Of a stretch of 64,000 nucleotides of DNA, positions 43,229 through 51,578 are shown one piece after another. The DNA lies in contig SMSL01000010.1 in the NCBI GenBank assembly GCA_007859995.1, positions 41,735-105,734 of the forward strand, read 5' to 3'. Positions within the stretch are counted from its first letter, which is position 1. Every line of letters starts with the position of its first letter. The notes beneath the pieces were generated by a model. The model saw only the letters and a list, made by a program, of their open reading frames with translations. It did not search any database and had not been told where the DNA came from. The position numbers were made by a program, and so were the translations under genes. Source of the stretch: Candidatus Brocadiaceae bacterium S225. Its GTDB lineage: Bacteria; Planctomycetota; Brocadiia; Brocadiales; Scalinduaceae.

Positions 43229-44233
43229 ATGTCAGACGAAAAATATATTGTAGTATTAATGGGCGGAATATCTCCGGAAAGGGAGATATCGATGCAGTCC
43301 GGTAAAGCGGTTGCAAATGCCCTGTCTATGGATAATAAAAATGTTATCAAGATAATTGTTAATGATGACATGGTAAATGAACTTGATAATTATAAAATTG
43401 ATGTGGCTTTTATTGCCCTTCACGGATATTTCGGAGAAGATGGTGGTATCCAGGAAGTTCTTGAATCCAAAGGCATTCCATATACCGGTTCCGGAATTAC
43501 CGCAAGTGAACTTGCAATGAACAAAGTAGAGTCAAAGGACGTTTTCAGGAGAAATAATATCCCAACTCCGGATTATTTCAAAGCCTCTGCGGTGCAAAGT
43601 ATGTCGGAAATTATCAATAGTGTGAAAAATTTAAAATTACCTGTAATAACCAAACCGGTAAGTAATGGTTCCAGTATTGGGATATATATAATTAAAGAAT
43701 ATATAGAAATAATAGATGCGATTAAACATACAGGTAGTTGCAGTGAAGAAATCCTTGTTGAGGAGTGCATTGAAGGCAGGGAATTGACTGTTAGTGTCCT
43801 AAACGAAAAAGCTCTTCCTGTGATAGAAATAAAGACTGCAACCGGGATTTATGACTATGATGCTAAGTACAGAAGCGACAAAACCCAATACAATGTCCTT
43901 ACATCTGCTGATGAATCGACAGAGACTACATTATCTCATGATGTTTATGAAAGAGTACAGGGACTGGCAGTTCGTGCGCACAACAGCCTTGGTTGCCGTA
44001 CCTTCTCTAGAGTAGATATGATTCTGAATAAAGAGGGCGAGATATATGTTCTTGAAGTTAATACGATACCGGGATTTACTGAAAGAAGTCTGTTGCCAAA
44101 GGCGGCAGCTGCGGCAAATATTAGTTTTTCAGAACTATGCAATGCTATAGTAAATGCTGCATGTAAACATACTTTCGTGTCTGAACGGGTTATTCGGGCA
44201 GGTGTTCATGACAGAAATACAGCTAAAATATAA
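43229..44233 (+). CDS. ddl: D-alanine-D-alanine ligase
   Basis: A 334-aa ATP-grasp ligase that makes the D-Ala-D-Ala dipeptide used by MurF. VVLMGGISPEREISMQSGKAV opens it, and ALHGYFGEDGGIQEVLE and YTGSGITASELAMNK follow. PVSNGSSIGI and EECIEGRELTVSVL belong to the ATP-grasp core, and LEVNTIPGFTERSLLPKAA binds substrate near the end. The length is slightly above the family norm owing to a short C-terminal tail. It lies 133 bp after the HD-GYP gene, in the usual dcw place before ftsQ. Confidence 0.95.
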   Translation: MSDEKYIVVLMGGISPEREISMQSGKAVANALSMDNKNVIKIIVNDDMVNELDNYKIDVAFIALHGYFGEDGGIQEVLESKGIPYTGSGITASELAMNKVESKDVFRRNNIPTPDYFKASAVQSMSEIINSVKNLKLPVITKPVSNGSSIGIYIIKEYIEIIDAIKHTGSCSEEILVEECIEGRELTVSVLNEKALPVIEIKTATGIYDYDAKYRSDKTQYNVLTSADESTETTLSHDVYERVQGLAVRAHNSLGCRTFSRVDMILNKEGEIYVLEVNTIPGFTERSLLPKAAAAANISFSELCNAIVNAACKHTFVSERVIRAGVHDRNTAKI

Positions 44234-44323
44234 AACGGTACGGATAACGATTCCGCTTATAGCGAACATTAGAGATTCACAGGCAGTCGTAGATTTGATT
44301 TTTTAATTTAATGTTCAGTAGAA

Positions 44324-45244
44324 ATGAAAAAATTACTCAAGGTACAATACGATAAAGTAGTAGATAAGATCAGGGCAGATATTGAGACTGCAAAACCGTA
44401 TTTTGAAAAAATGCGGAAGGCGTCAATACGGTTTTTACTCAAAGTAGCCTTGGTTGTTGTTGTCGTTTTTTCCATTGTATGGTTGGGTAAGTTTGGGTGG
44501 AAACGGTTGACCAATCAAGATATTTTTATGGTAAGCCCTGCAACATTTCTATTCGAAACCCCTGACTGGGCAACAGATGCATTTGTTCATGAGATAAACA
44601 ATATCCATGGATTGAAAGATAAATATAATATCTTTGAGAAGGATTTAACAAAAAAAATTGTGGATGTGTATGAAAGCAGTCCACTTATTTCTAAGGTTAA
44701 CTATGTTCAACGAGAACTGCCTAACAGACTTAAAATGAAATTTGAATTGCGCAGGCCTGTAGCAATGGTTAAAAGGAAAAATAAAAAATATCTGGTAGGT
44801 AAAGATTGTGTAAGGCTTCCGGATGAGTTTTATAATTATCCTGAAGAGGGTGATCCTATTTATATAATCAGTAGAAAATCGGTAAAGGTACCTGGATATG
44901 GTGAAAAATGGAAAGACAGATCGATCGAGGATGGTATAATCCTTCTGAACTATCTGAAACATAACAAAATAGATAAGCTTTTAAAGATTGCATCTATAGA
45001 CGTATCGAAGATAGGAGGTAGACACAAAGAGGGTAAAATTGGTGTAGAGCTGTGGACAAAAGACGGGGCAAAAATAATATGGGGCTTCTCAGCTTCGAGC
45101 GGGCAGGTAAACGAGCTTTCAAATTATGAAAAACTTCAGAATTTACTGAGTGTTGCACTGGAAGAAGGAGCAGATCTGGAAGATATGGAATATGTAGACG
45201 TTCGGTGGAAAAAACCTCTGGCGAAACGCATAAATTTTCGTTAA
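44324..45244 (+). CDS. ftsQ: Division protein FtsQ-like (POTRA)
   Basis: A 306-aa bitopic protein with a 36-residue cytoplasmic tail, one membrane helix (about 37-57, LLKVALVVVVVFSIVWLGKF), a POTRA-like region (60-130) and a beta domain with LPNRLKMKFELRRPVAMVKRK, the FtsQ beta-strand block. FtsQ links FtsA/FtsZ-based assembly to FtsL, FtsW and FtsI in other bacteria. Here it is the last gene of the cluster; ftsA and ftsZ do not follow. The assignment rests on topology, this block and gene order. Confidence 0.78.
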   Translation: MKKLLKVQYDKVVDKIRADIETAKPYFEKMRKASIRFLLKVALVVVVVFSIVWLGKFGWKRLTNQDIFMVSPATFLFETPDWATDAFVHEINNIHGLKDKYNIFEKDLTKKIVDVYESSPLISKVNYVQRELPNRLKMKFELRRPVAMVKRKNKKYLVGKDCVRLPDEFYNYPEEGDPIYIISRKSVKVPGYGEKWKDRSIEDGIILLNYLKHNKIDKLLKIASIDVSKIGGRHKEGKIGVELWTKDGAKIIWGFSASSGQVNELSNYEKLQNLLSVALEEGADLEDMEYVDVRWKKPLAKRINFR

Positions 45245-45379
45245 GTAAAATTTTCCTTTTTTATAGATTGTTTTTTATACATACCACACCGCATTTCACT
45301 TGTCCGATTGCGTCATTCAAACAGGCTTCTGGGCGGAAATCCTTGTCAACAGTCGCTTATGCTTAATAGAGTAATATAA

Positions 45380-45454
45380 TACCCCCAAGGGGATTTGAAC
45401 CCCTGTCTCATGGCTGAGAACCATGTGTCCTGGGCCTGGCTAGACGATGGGGGC
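45380..45454 (-). tRNA. tRNA-Glu (anticodon CTC)
   Basis: The minus-strand cloverleaf is complete. The acceptor stem GCCCCCA pairs with TGGGGGT, the D-arm GTCTAGCCAGGCCCAGGAC has the tRNA-Glu form, the anticodon stem CATGG/CCATG carries loop TTCTCAG (anticodon CTC), and the T-arm CAGGGGTTCAAATCCCCTT is standard. CCA is not encoded. It lies between ftsQ and the P5C dehydrogenase gene. Confidence 0.93.
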
Positions 45455-45567
45455 GTAAGTTACTTTAGTTCTACTGGAATTTATAGAATAGAAATTTAAC
45501 AGAATTGAATTCAAGTTTCAATCTAAAAGTATTTAATGCCATGACGGCGTAAAAGAAGCGAGGTATT

Positions 45568-47202
45568 CTACTCTTCAGACATAAATGGATACCTATAATC
45601 CGTTGAGGGAACAAATGTTTCTTTAATCGTCCGAGGACTCACCCAGCGGATCATATTGAGGACGCTGCCGGCTTTATCGTTGGTTCCACTTGCACGTCCG
45701 CCTCCAAAAGGCTGCTGAGCGACAACCGCTCCTGTAGGTTTATCGTTGATATAAAAATTACCTGCCGCATTTACAAGGATTTTTTCTGCCATCCTGATCG
45801 CCTTCCTGCTTCTGGAGAAAATTGAACCTGTTAAGCCATAAGGAGAGGTTCGGTCACATAAGTGCAGTGTCTCTTCAAATTTATCATCCTCATATACATA
45901 TACGGTAAGAGCAGGTCCAAAAATCTCCTCTTCCATTGTACGAAAGTGAGGGTTGGTAGTAACGGCAATTGTGGGATCAATAAAATAACCCTTGCTGTTG
46001 TCATAGTTTCCACCACATACGATCTCAGCCTCATTACTGTCTTTAATGAATTCAATGTACTTAGTGATTTTGGTAAAGGCGGATTTATCAATCACCGCGT
46101 TGATATAATTACTGAAATCCTCAACATCACCCATCTTCACCGTTTTCATCTCTTCAAGCATGTAATCCTTTAAATCTGTCCATAGACTGCGGGGGATATA
46201 AGCGCGGGATGCCGCAGAGCATTTCTGGCCCTGGTATTCAAATGCACCCCTTATCAGGGCAGTGCCTAATTCGACTATTCCGGTATCTTTATGGGCAAAA
46301 ACAAAATCCTTGCCGCCTGTCTCGCCCACAATACGCGGATAGCATTTGTAATTTTTTATATTATTACCCACAGTCCGCCACATATTCTGGAAGGTGGCGG
46401 TACTTCCCGTGAAATGAACACCGGCAAGGTCCGGAGAGTTCATAATAACCGGGCCGATCTCACTTCCGGTTCCAGGGATAAAATTGATTACTCCATCCGG
46501 TACACCAGCTTCCTGGAAAAGTTTCATTACATAATAAGCGGAGTATGTTGCGCTTGAAGCAGGCTTCCATAACGCTACATTTCCCATTATGGCAGGTGCG
46601 GAGGGAAGATTAGCGGCAATTGAAGTAAAATTAAATGGAGTCACGGCAAAAATAAAACCTTCAAGCGGGCGGTATTCCAGTCTATTCCAGATACCGATTG
46701 GTGAAATCGGTGGCTGTTGCTCGTAAATAGTATCTGCATAAAAAGCGTTAAAGCGAAGAAAGTCTATAAATTCACATGCGGCGTCTACTTCTGCCTGAAA
46801 GACATTCTTGCTCTGGCACAACATACTGGCCGCATTTAATAATGAACGTTGGGGGCCTGCAAGAATATCCGCCGCCTTAAGAAAGATTGACGCACGATCC
46901 TGCCAATCCATTTCTGCCCACTGCTTTTGTGCCTTAAGGGCGGATTCAATTGCCATTTGAACTTCCTTCTCTCCTGCCTTGTGATATGTGCCCACAACGG
47001 TTCCATGGTCATGCGGAAGCACACATTTCCCCATGTTTCCTGTTTTTATCTTTTTGCCGTCAATAATAATGGGTATCTCTATCTGACGGTTTTTTAGCTC
47101 TTGCAATTTAACCTTGAGGTCATCGCGTTCAGGTGTGCCGGGGGCATAGCTCTTGATTGGTTCATTGGAAGGTAAACTCAGGTTGGGTTTTGAATTTGCC
47201 AT
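45568..47202 (-). CDS. L-glutamate gamma-semialdehyde (P5C) dehydrogenase
   Basis: A 544-aa aldehyde dehydrogenase that oxidises glutamate semialdehyde, derived from proline or ornithine, to glutamate with NAD. FAVTPFNFTSIAANLPSAPA, VHFTGSTATFQ, RIVGETGGKDFVFAH (general base Glu) and EYQGQKCSAASR (catalytic Cys) are present, and the C-terminal GGGRASGTNDKAGS matches the 1-pyrroline-5-carboxylate dehydrogenase type related to eukaryotic ALDH4A1. No proline dehydrogenase domain is fused. It is divergent from the amidase gene with about 160 bp between starts. Because arginine and putrescine genes are adjacent, ornithine or proline breakdown is a likely source of substrate. Confidence 0.92.
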   Translation of the reverse strand: MANSKPNLSLPSNEPIKSYAPGTPERDDLKVKLQELKNRQIEIPIIIDGKKIKTGNMGKCVLPHDHGTVVGTYHKAGEKEVQMAIESALKAQKQWAEMDWQDRASIFLKAADILAGPQRSLLNAASMLCQSKNVFQAEVDAACEFIDFLRFNAFYADTIYEQQPPISPIGIWNRLEYRPLEGFIFAVTPFNFTSIAANLPSAPAIMGNVALWKPASSATYSAYYVMKLFQEAGVPDGVINFIPGTGSEIGPVIMNSPDLAGVHFTGSTATFQNMWRTVGNNIKNYKCYPRIVGETGGKDFVFAHKDTGIVELGTALIRGAFEYQGQKCSAASRAYIPRSLWTDLKDYMLEEMKTVKMGDVEDFSNYINAVIDKSAFTKITKYIEFIKDSNEAEIVCGGNYDNSKGYFIDPTIAVTTNPHFRTMEEEIFGPALTVYVYEDDKFEETLHLCDRTSPYGLTGSIFSRSRKAIRMAEKILVNAAGNFYINDKPTGAVVAQQPFGGGRASGTNDKAGSVLNMIRWVSPRTIKETFVPSTDYRYPFMSEE

Positions 47203-47362
47203 ATCAACATCCTTAAAAAAAGTTAATATATTGATAGGATTAATTGCCTTTTCAGTCAGAGAAATAAAGATGATATATCAAAATTTGACTGTTTGCGAAA
47301 AAACATTATTATTGTATATTATAACAAAACGGTTTGAATGATTAAGTACAATTTTAGAAACG

Positions 47363-48241
47363 ATGCAAAAGGAAAAATCTTACACAATTGCGCTGATACA
47401 GATGGCGTGTCGGGGAGCCAGGGAAGAGAACCTTCAGCGTGCCAGGCAACGTGTCATTGAAGCTGCTGAGCATGGAGCGCGTTTAATATGCCTTCCTGAA
47501 CTTTTCAGCTCCATATACTTTTGCCAGCAGGAGGATCCTCGTTTTTTCGAGTTGGCCGAACCGATCCCCGGTTATACAACAGATTATTTTTCACTATTAT
47601 CAAAAACCGTAGATAGCGTTCTGGTAGTTCCGGTTTTTGAGAAAAGTATGACCGGTATTTATTACAACAGTCTGGTTGTGATAAACCCGGATGGCGCGAT
47701 AGCAGGGAAGTATAGGAAAATGCATATCCCGAATGACCCACAGTTTCAGGAAAAATACTATTTCACCCCCGGTGATCTTGGGTTTCAGACGATCCAAACT
47801 GTTGTTGGAAAAATCGGGCCTATGATATGCTGGGATCAGTGGTTTCCGGAAGCGGCCCGCATGTGCGCGCTACATGGTGCAAAAGTATTGATATATCCAA
47901 CGGCAATCGGTTGGCTTCCGGGAGAAAAGGAGGGGGTGGGTGCAATGTATCTCGATTCCTGGAAAACAGTTCAGCGTGGACATGCGATTGCCAATGGAAT
48001 TTATACGGCTTCTGTAAATCGAGTTGGCAGAGAGCCTGACCAGGCCGGAGATTCCGAGATTGAATTCTGGGGACACTCTTTTATAGCTGACCCCCGAGGT
48101 CATATTATCGCCGAAGCATCAGGAAAAGACGAGGAAATAATCTACGGAAAGATAGAACAGCAACTTATATTTGAAACACGCAAGACATGGCCTTTCTTCA
48201 GGGATCGGCGCGTCGACGCATATCATGGGATTTCCGGGTAA
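47363..48241 (+). CDS. aguB: N-carbamoylputrescine amidase
   Basis: A 292-aa nitrilase-superfamily hydrolase that splits N-carbamoylputrescine into putrescine, CO2 and ammonia. The catalytic triad is visible: Glu46 in LPELFS, Lys119 in YRKMHIP and Cys156 in ICWDQWFPEAAR. The CWDQWFPE block and WGHSFIADPRG near the end match AguB rather than other nitrilases. Agmatine deiminase follows after about 26 bp, so the pair forms the agmatine-to-putrescine route. Confidence 0.93.
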   Translation: MQKEKSYTIALIQMACRGAREENLQRARQRVIEAAEHGARLICLPELFSSIYFCQQEDPRFFELAEPIPGYTTDYFSLLSKTVDSVLVVPVFEKSMTGIYYNSLVVINPDGAIAGKYRKMHIPNDPQFQEKYYFTPGDLGFQTIQTVVGKIGPMICWDQWFPEAARMCALHGAKVLIYPTAIGWLPGEKEGVGAMYLDSWKTVQRGHAIANGIYTASVNRVGREPDQAGDSEIEFWGHSFIADPRGHIIAEASGKDEEIIYGKIEQQLIFETRKTWPFFRDRRVDAYHGISG

Positions 48242-48267
48242 TTTGTTGATTCTTGGCGCACCTTAAA

Positions 48268-49344
48268 ATGTACAAAAAAAACTTAGTTCGTTATCGTATG
48301 CCCGCTGAATGGGAGCAACATAAAGCAACATGGTTGAGCTGGCCGCATAACCCCACAGATTGGCCCGGCAAAATGTCCTCAGTGCAGAAGATATATGCGG
48401 AGCTGACCCAAAAACTTGCTGCTGTTGAAGAGGTTTGTATCCTGGTTAATTCTGAAAGACATGAAATGAGGGCAAGGACATACCTCAAACAAGCTCATGC
48501 GGATCTTACAAATATTCATTTCCATCACATATCAACTAATCGGAGCTGGATTCGTGATTATGGGCCAGTGTTCGTAGCCGACAACCGGACTAAAAGGAAA
48601 CTAAAGAGGATCATGCGTTTTCGATTCAATGGCTGGGCTCGGTATCCCGCTCACCAAAAGGACGACAGTGTACCATTAGAACTTGCTCACCGGTTAAACC
48701 TTAAAATGATCTCTACAAAATGGAAAAAAGTACCACTGGTTTTGGAAGGAGGGAGTATCGATGTGAACGGGTTTGGCACATTGGTCACAACGGAGGAGTG
48801 CTTGCTGGACCAGAATGTACAACCACGTAATCCTGGCATTACTAAAAGCGAGTTGGAAAAGTTATTCATGGAATACCTCGGCATTACCAATGTCATCTGG
48901 TTGAACAAGGGTATCGAAGGAGATGATACCCATGGGCATGTCGATGACATCTGCCGATTTGTAGACAGGCGAACTATGGTGTTGGCAATGGAGACCAACT
49001 CATCTGATGCCAACGCTCTCGTCCTGGCTGAAAACCTGGAACGTTTAAAACAGGTACGTTTAGAAGATATGTCAAGGCCGACGGTGGTAACGCTTCCCAT
49101 GCCGAGACCGATCTATTTCAAAAAATGGAGACTACCGGCAAGTTATGCAAACTTCTACATTGCGAACAAGATAGTCCTGGTTCCCATATTCAATGACCCT
49201 GCCGACCAAAAAGCACTTGGAATTTTAGCTGATCTCTTTCCCGCTCGTGATGTGATAGGTGTTCATGCGGTAGATCTTCTCATTGGACTGGGAGGGTTTC
49301 ACTGCATAACACTACAGGAGCCGGTTTTAGGTATACAACACTAA
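48268..49344 (+). CDS. aguA: Agmatine deiminase
   Basis: A protein of about 358 aa of the peptidylarginine-deiminase fold that converts agmatine to N-carbamoylputrescine and ammonia. MPAEWEQHKATWLSWPHNPTDWPG opens the fold, ISTNRSWIRDYGPVFV and VLEGGSIDVNGFGTLVTTEE hold substrate and Asp residues, EGDDTHGHVDDICRF has the catalytic His, and the Cys nucleophile lies in GLGGFHCITLQEP. This replaces the usual GGGNIHCITQQ, a small departure. ATG 48268 is taken as start; TTG 48253 would add five residues, and neither has a clear ribosome site. Confidence 0.92.
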   Translation: MYKKNLVRYRMPAEWEQHKATWLSWPHNPTDWPGKMSSVQKIYAELTQKLAAVEEVCILVNSERHEMRARTYLKQAHADLTNIHFHHISTNRSWIRDYGPVFVADNRTKRKLKRIMRFRFNGWARYPAHQKDDSVPLELAHRLNLKMISTKWKKVPLVLEGGSIDVNGFGTLVTTEECLLDQNVQPRNPGITKSELEKLFMEYLGITNVIWLNKGIEGDDTHGHVDDICRFVDRRTMVLAMETNSSDANALVLAENLERLKQVRLEDMSRPTVVTLPMPRPIYFKKWRLPASYANFYIANKIVLVPIFNDPADQKALGILADLFPARDVIGVHAVDLLIGLGGFHCITLQEPVLGIQH

Positions 49345-49378
49345 TCAATGAATCCTGCTATTTGGCTTTACAACTGGA

Positions 49379-49945
49379 TCAGTTTTGTGGGGGCAGGTCA
49401 TAATCTTCCGGTATTAACACGATCTCAGCTTTACGTAATTCTTCCTCCTTCTGCTCGGCAAGTTTTTTTGCTTCGTTTAACGCACTCTCAGCTTCGATGA
49501 ATTCTCTCTTTTTCTCTTTAGCAAGCTTTTTGGCTTTATGTTCAGCCTTAAGCCTTTTCTTCTCTTTTTTGCTTGCCAGTTTTTTCGCTTTCTTCTCAGC
49601 TTTACGTAGTTCCCTCTTCTTCTTTTCAGCAAGTTTATTGGTTTTCTCTAATGCGATTTTCGCATTGAATAATTCTTTCTTCTTCTGTTTGGTAAGCGTT
49701 TTAGCCTTGTTTAACGCACTTCCAGCATCGAGTAATTCTTTCTCCTTCTGTTCAGCAAGTTTTTTGGCTTTGCTTAATGCACTCTCAGCGTCGAGTAATT
49801 CTTTCTTCTTCTCTTTAGCAAATTCTTCAGCCTCAAGCCAGCCCGGCTTTTCTGCCAGTTCAGGTTTATCAGCAACTGCAAGGCCAGGGATTAGAGAAAG
49901 ACAGAAAAAACATACAATTGTTAATATTATTTTATTCATAACCAC
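49379..49945 (-). CDS. Periplasmic Lys/Glu/Ala coiled-coil repeat protein
   Basis: A protein of about 188 aa. GTG 49945 is chosen because AGGAGG stands 6 bp before it; ATG 49939 is two codons later. A signal peptide (NKIILTIVCFFCLSLIPGLAVA) precedes 21-residue repeats (three heptads) such as SALNKAKTLTKQKKKELFNA, giving one long charged coiled coil from about residue 45 to 175. No lipobox or peptidoglycan-binding motif is seen. It could be a periplasmic spacer, scaffold or chaperone-like rod. No family is recognised beyond low-complexity coiled-coil proteins. It converges on aguA. Confidence 0.65.
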   Translation of the reverse strand: MVMNKIILTIVCFFCLSLIPGLAVADKPELAEKPGWLEAEEFAKEKKKELLDAESALSKAKKLAEQKEKELLDAGSALNKAKTLTKQKKKELFNAKIALEKTNKLAEKKKRELRKAEKKAKKLASKKEKKRLKAEHKAKKLAKEKKREFIEAESALNEAKKLAEQKEEELRKAEIVLIPEDYDLPPQN

Positions 49946-50711
49946 GTTACTCCTCCTATTATGCGATCTATTGCCCTTAAACAATCCCACAACAACTCTC
50001 CATCACTCGGATGATGCACTCCATATCTTTTTGCAAAATAGTAGATACTTTCTCCAGCTTCTTTGACATTTTGCTATGACTTTGATAGAATTCAAACCTT
50101 AACTGAGTGTCACAAATTACTCGCATTTTACCTCCTTACACTTGGGATTATTGATATAATTCATTGTTTTACAACAACTTAAGGAATTGTATCATTTTGC
50201 TCCCAATTTGCAAGGACTTTTACTGCTTCCACATATACATAAACTGCAGCAATTGTTACGCTTAGGAATTTCGGTACAGAAACCAGTTAAAGTTCATTTC
50301 AAATATGTCAATAATGTTGTTAGCAGAAAACTCATTGAGTTTCTATGTGTATTATATTGCAAAGAAAATGAAATTTAAGAGGACAGAAAAACCCGGAAAT
50401 CAATGCCTGCATTGTATCATAATTAAACACATTAGCGAGAGAGCAAGTGTGTCAGAATCAGAAAAATCTATCCAAATGGCAAATATGTTGTATTATATCA
50501 ACGAATAACCAAATGAAATTCAAAATATATTTTCATTTTGTAGTAGCAAACAGAATAGATCTATAAGTTCTTGTATGGTAGGTACGAACCGCTTTTATAA
50601 AAATGGAAATAATCTTACACGGGCTATTAGGAATGGTGTTATTTGTTAAAGATCTGTGCGTCAAGACCATCTCCTGTTTGAACGGCATTCATTTTGCGAT
50701 GTCCGTGCTAT
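49946..50711. other. Gene-poor spacer
   Basis: About 765 bp between the divergent coiled-coil and FN3 genes. Short frames at 50187-50378 and 50305-50508 have no ribosome site, no family likeness and overlapping frames, so they are not called. No tRNA or repeat was found before the hairpin at 50712. Confidence 0.45.
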
Positions 50712-50751
50712 AGAAATTACTACCGACATAGATAATTGAATAGTAATTTCT
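50712..50751 (+). terminator. 11-bp hairpin upstream of the riboswitch
   Basis: AGAAATTACTA (50712-50722) and TAGTAATTTCT (50741-50751) form a perfect stem, followed by AACTTAATTTTTTT. The stem is AT-rich. It may stop transcription entering the riboswitch-controlled unit or mark the end of an unannotated transcript. Confidence 0.45.
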
Positions 50752-50768
50752 AACTTAATTTTTTTAAC

Positions 50769-50855
50769 CTGATAAAGTCAAGCTACTTGGAAGGGTATGA
50801 CGCAAAGCTATTAACCTAAGTCCTGATTTACCGAACATGGTCGTAAAGTCGTCAG
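50769..50855 (+). promoter_or_regulatory. Probable cyclic di-GMP-I (GEMM) riboswitch
   Basis: The hallmark GACGCAAAGC is at 50799-50808. It is preceded by a hairpin TACTT-GGAA-GGGTA (50784-50797) capped by a GNRA tetraloop, and followed by CCTAAG (50815-50820) and CATGG (50836-50840), which together form the 11-nt tetraloop-receptor pair. A closing helix CTGAT/GTCAG (50769-50773 with 50851-50855) is possible. This is the GEMM-I fold order. It lies 62 nt upstream of the ATG of a secreted FN3 protein, a typical target. The expression platform was not resolved. Confidence 0.62.
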
Positions 50856-50917
50856 ACAATCACAGTTCCTCGATATGGATGTTGTTGCTCTCGGCCAAAC
50901 TAAAGGAGGGTACTGTG

Positions 50918-51577
50918 ATGTCATTACCAAGCAATTCTCAACATCTAAGCAAAAAATGTCTTTCTCGTTATTCCCAAATTATCTTTCTATCTTTTTTTGC
51001 ATTAACCTTGGCAATTTGTCTGTATAGAACCAGTGTTTGTTCTGCAAAAGAAGATTTTATAGTTGTAAACTTGGGTGACAGCATTGCCTTTAACCCTTCC
51101 GCTACTGATCCGGATGGCGACATTCTTGCGTTTAGCTATTCAGGTTGGATGGACTCGCCATATTATATAACACGTTGTGGCGATGTCGGCACTCACACTG
51201 TAACTGTAACTGTAAGTGATGGATCGTTAACTGATTCCCGTGAAGTTACGGTACAAGTAAACTATCTTTCACAGGTAACGTTAACATGGGACCCGAATAC
51301 AGAAGAGGACCTTGCCGGTTATAAATTACACTACGGAACATCAAGTGGTAATTATAATACTGTTGTCAACGCGGGTAACCAGTCATACTATACGCTTTCT
51401 AACCTTGTCAGTGGTCAAACGTATTATATATCAGTCACATCATACGATTTATCAGGCAATGACAGCACTAACTCCAGTGAGATTATTTATACCGTTCCGG
51501 TGTTCAACGATACTGATGAAGATGGCGCTCCCGATACAGAGGATGCCTTCCCTGACGATCCCGGCAGAGTAGAATAA
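50918..51577 (+). CDS. Secreted cadherin-like/FN3/calcium-binding repeat protein
   Basis: A 219-aa exported protein. ATG 50918 is preferred because AGGAGGG lies 7 bp upstream; earlier in-frame codons overlap the riboswitch region. A signal segment (IIFLSFFALTLAICLY) is followed by a cadherin/PKD-like beta domain (FNPSATDPDGDILAFSYSGW), a fibronectin type III domain (VTLTWDPNTEEDLAGYKLHY onward), and a thrombospondin-3-like calcium loop (DTDEDGAPDTEDAFPDDPG). It is likely an extracellular matrix or adhesive protein. The next gene encodes an enlarged paralog two bases later. No PEP-CTERM or LPXTG sorting tail is present. Confidence 0.8.
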   Translation: MSLPSNSQHLSKKCLSRYSQIIFLSFFALTLAICLYRTSVCSAKEDFIVVNLGDSIAFNPSATDPDGDILAFSYSGWMDSPYYITRCGDVGTHTVTVTVSDGSLTDSREVTVQVNYLSQVTLTWDPNTEEDLAGYKLHYGTSSGNYNTVVNAGNQSYYTLSNLVSGQTYYISVTSYDLSGNDSTNSSEIIYTVPVFNDTDEDGAPDTEDAFPDDPGRVE

Positions 51578-51578
51578 A

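Noticed and set aside
45568..47202. Possible putA fusion
   Set aside because: The 544-aa length has only the aldehyde dehydrogenase part; no proline dehydrogenase domain is present.
49497..50066. 189-codon Ser/Phe/Leu-rich frame opposite the coiled-coil gene
   Set aside because: Antisense of a Lys/Glu repeat protein; the minus strand has the ribosome site and signal peptide.
50187..50508. Two short frames upstream of the riboswitch
   Set aside because: Overlapping each other, no ribosome sites, no family.
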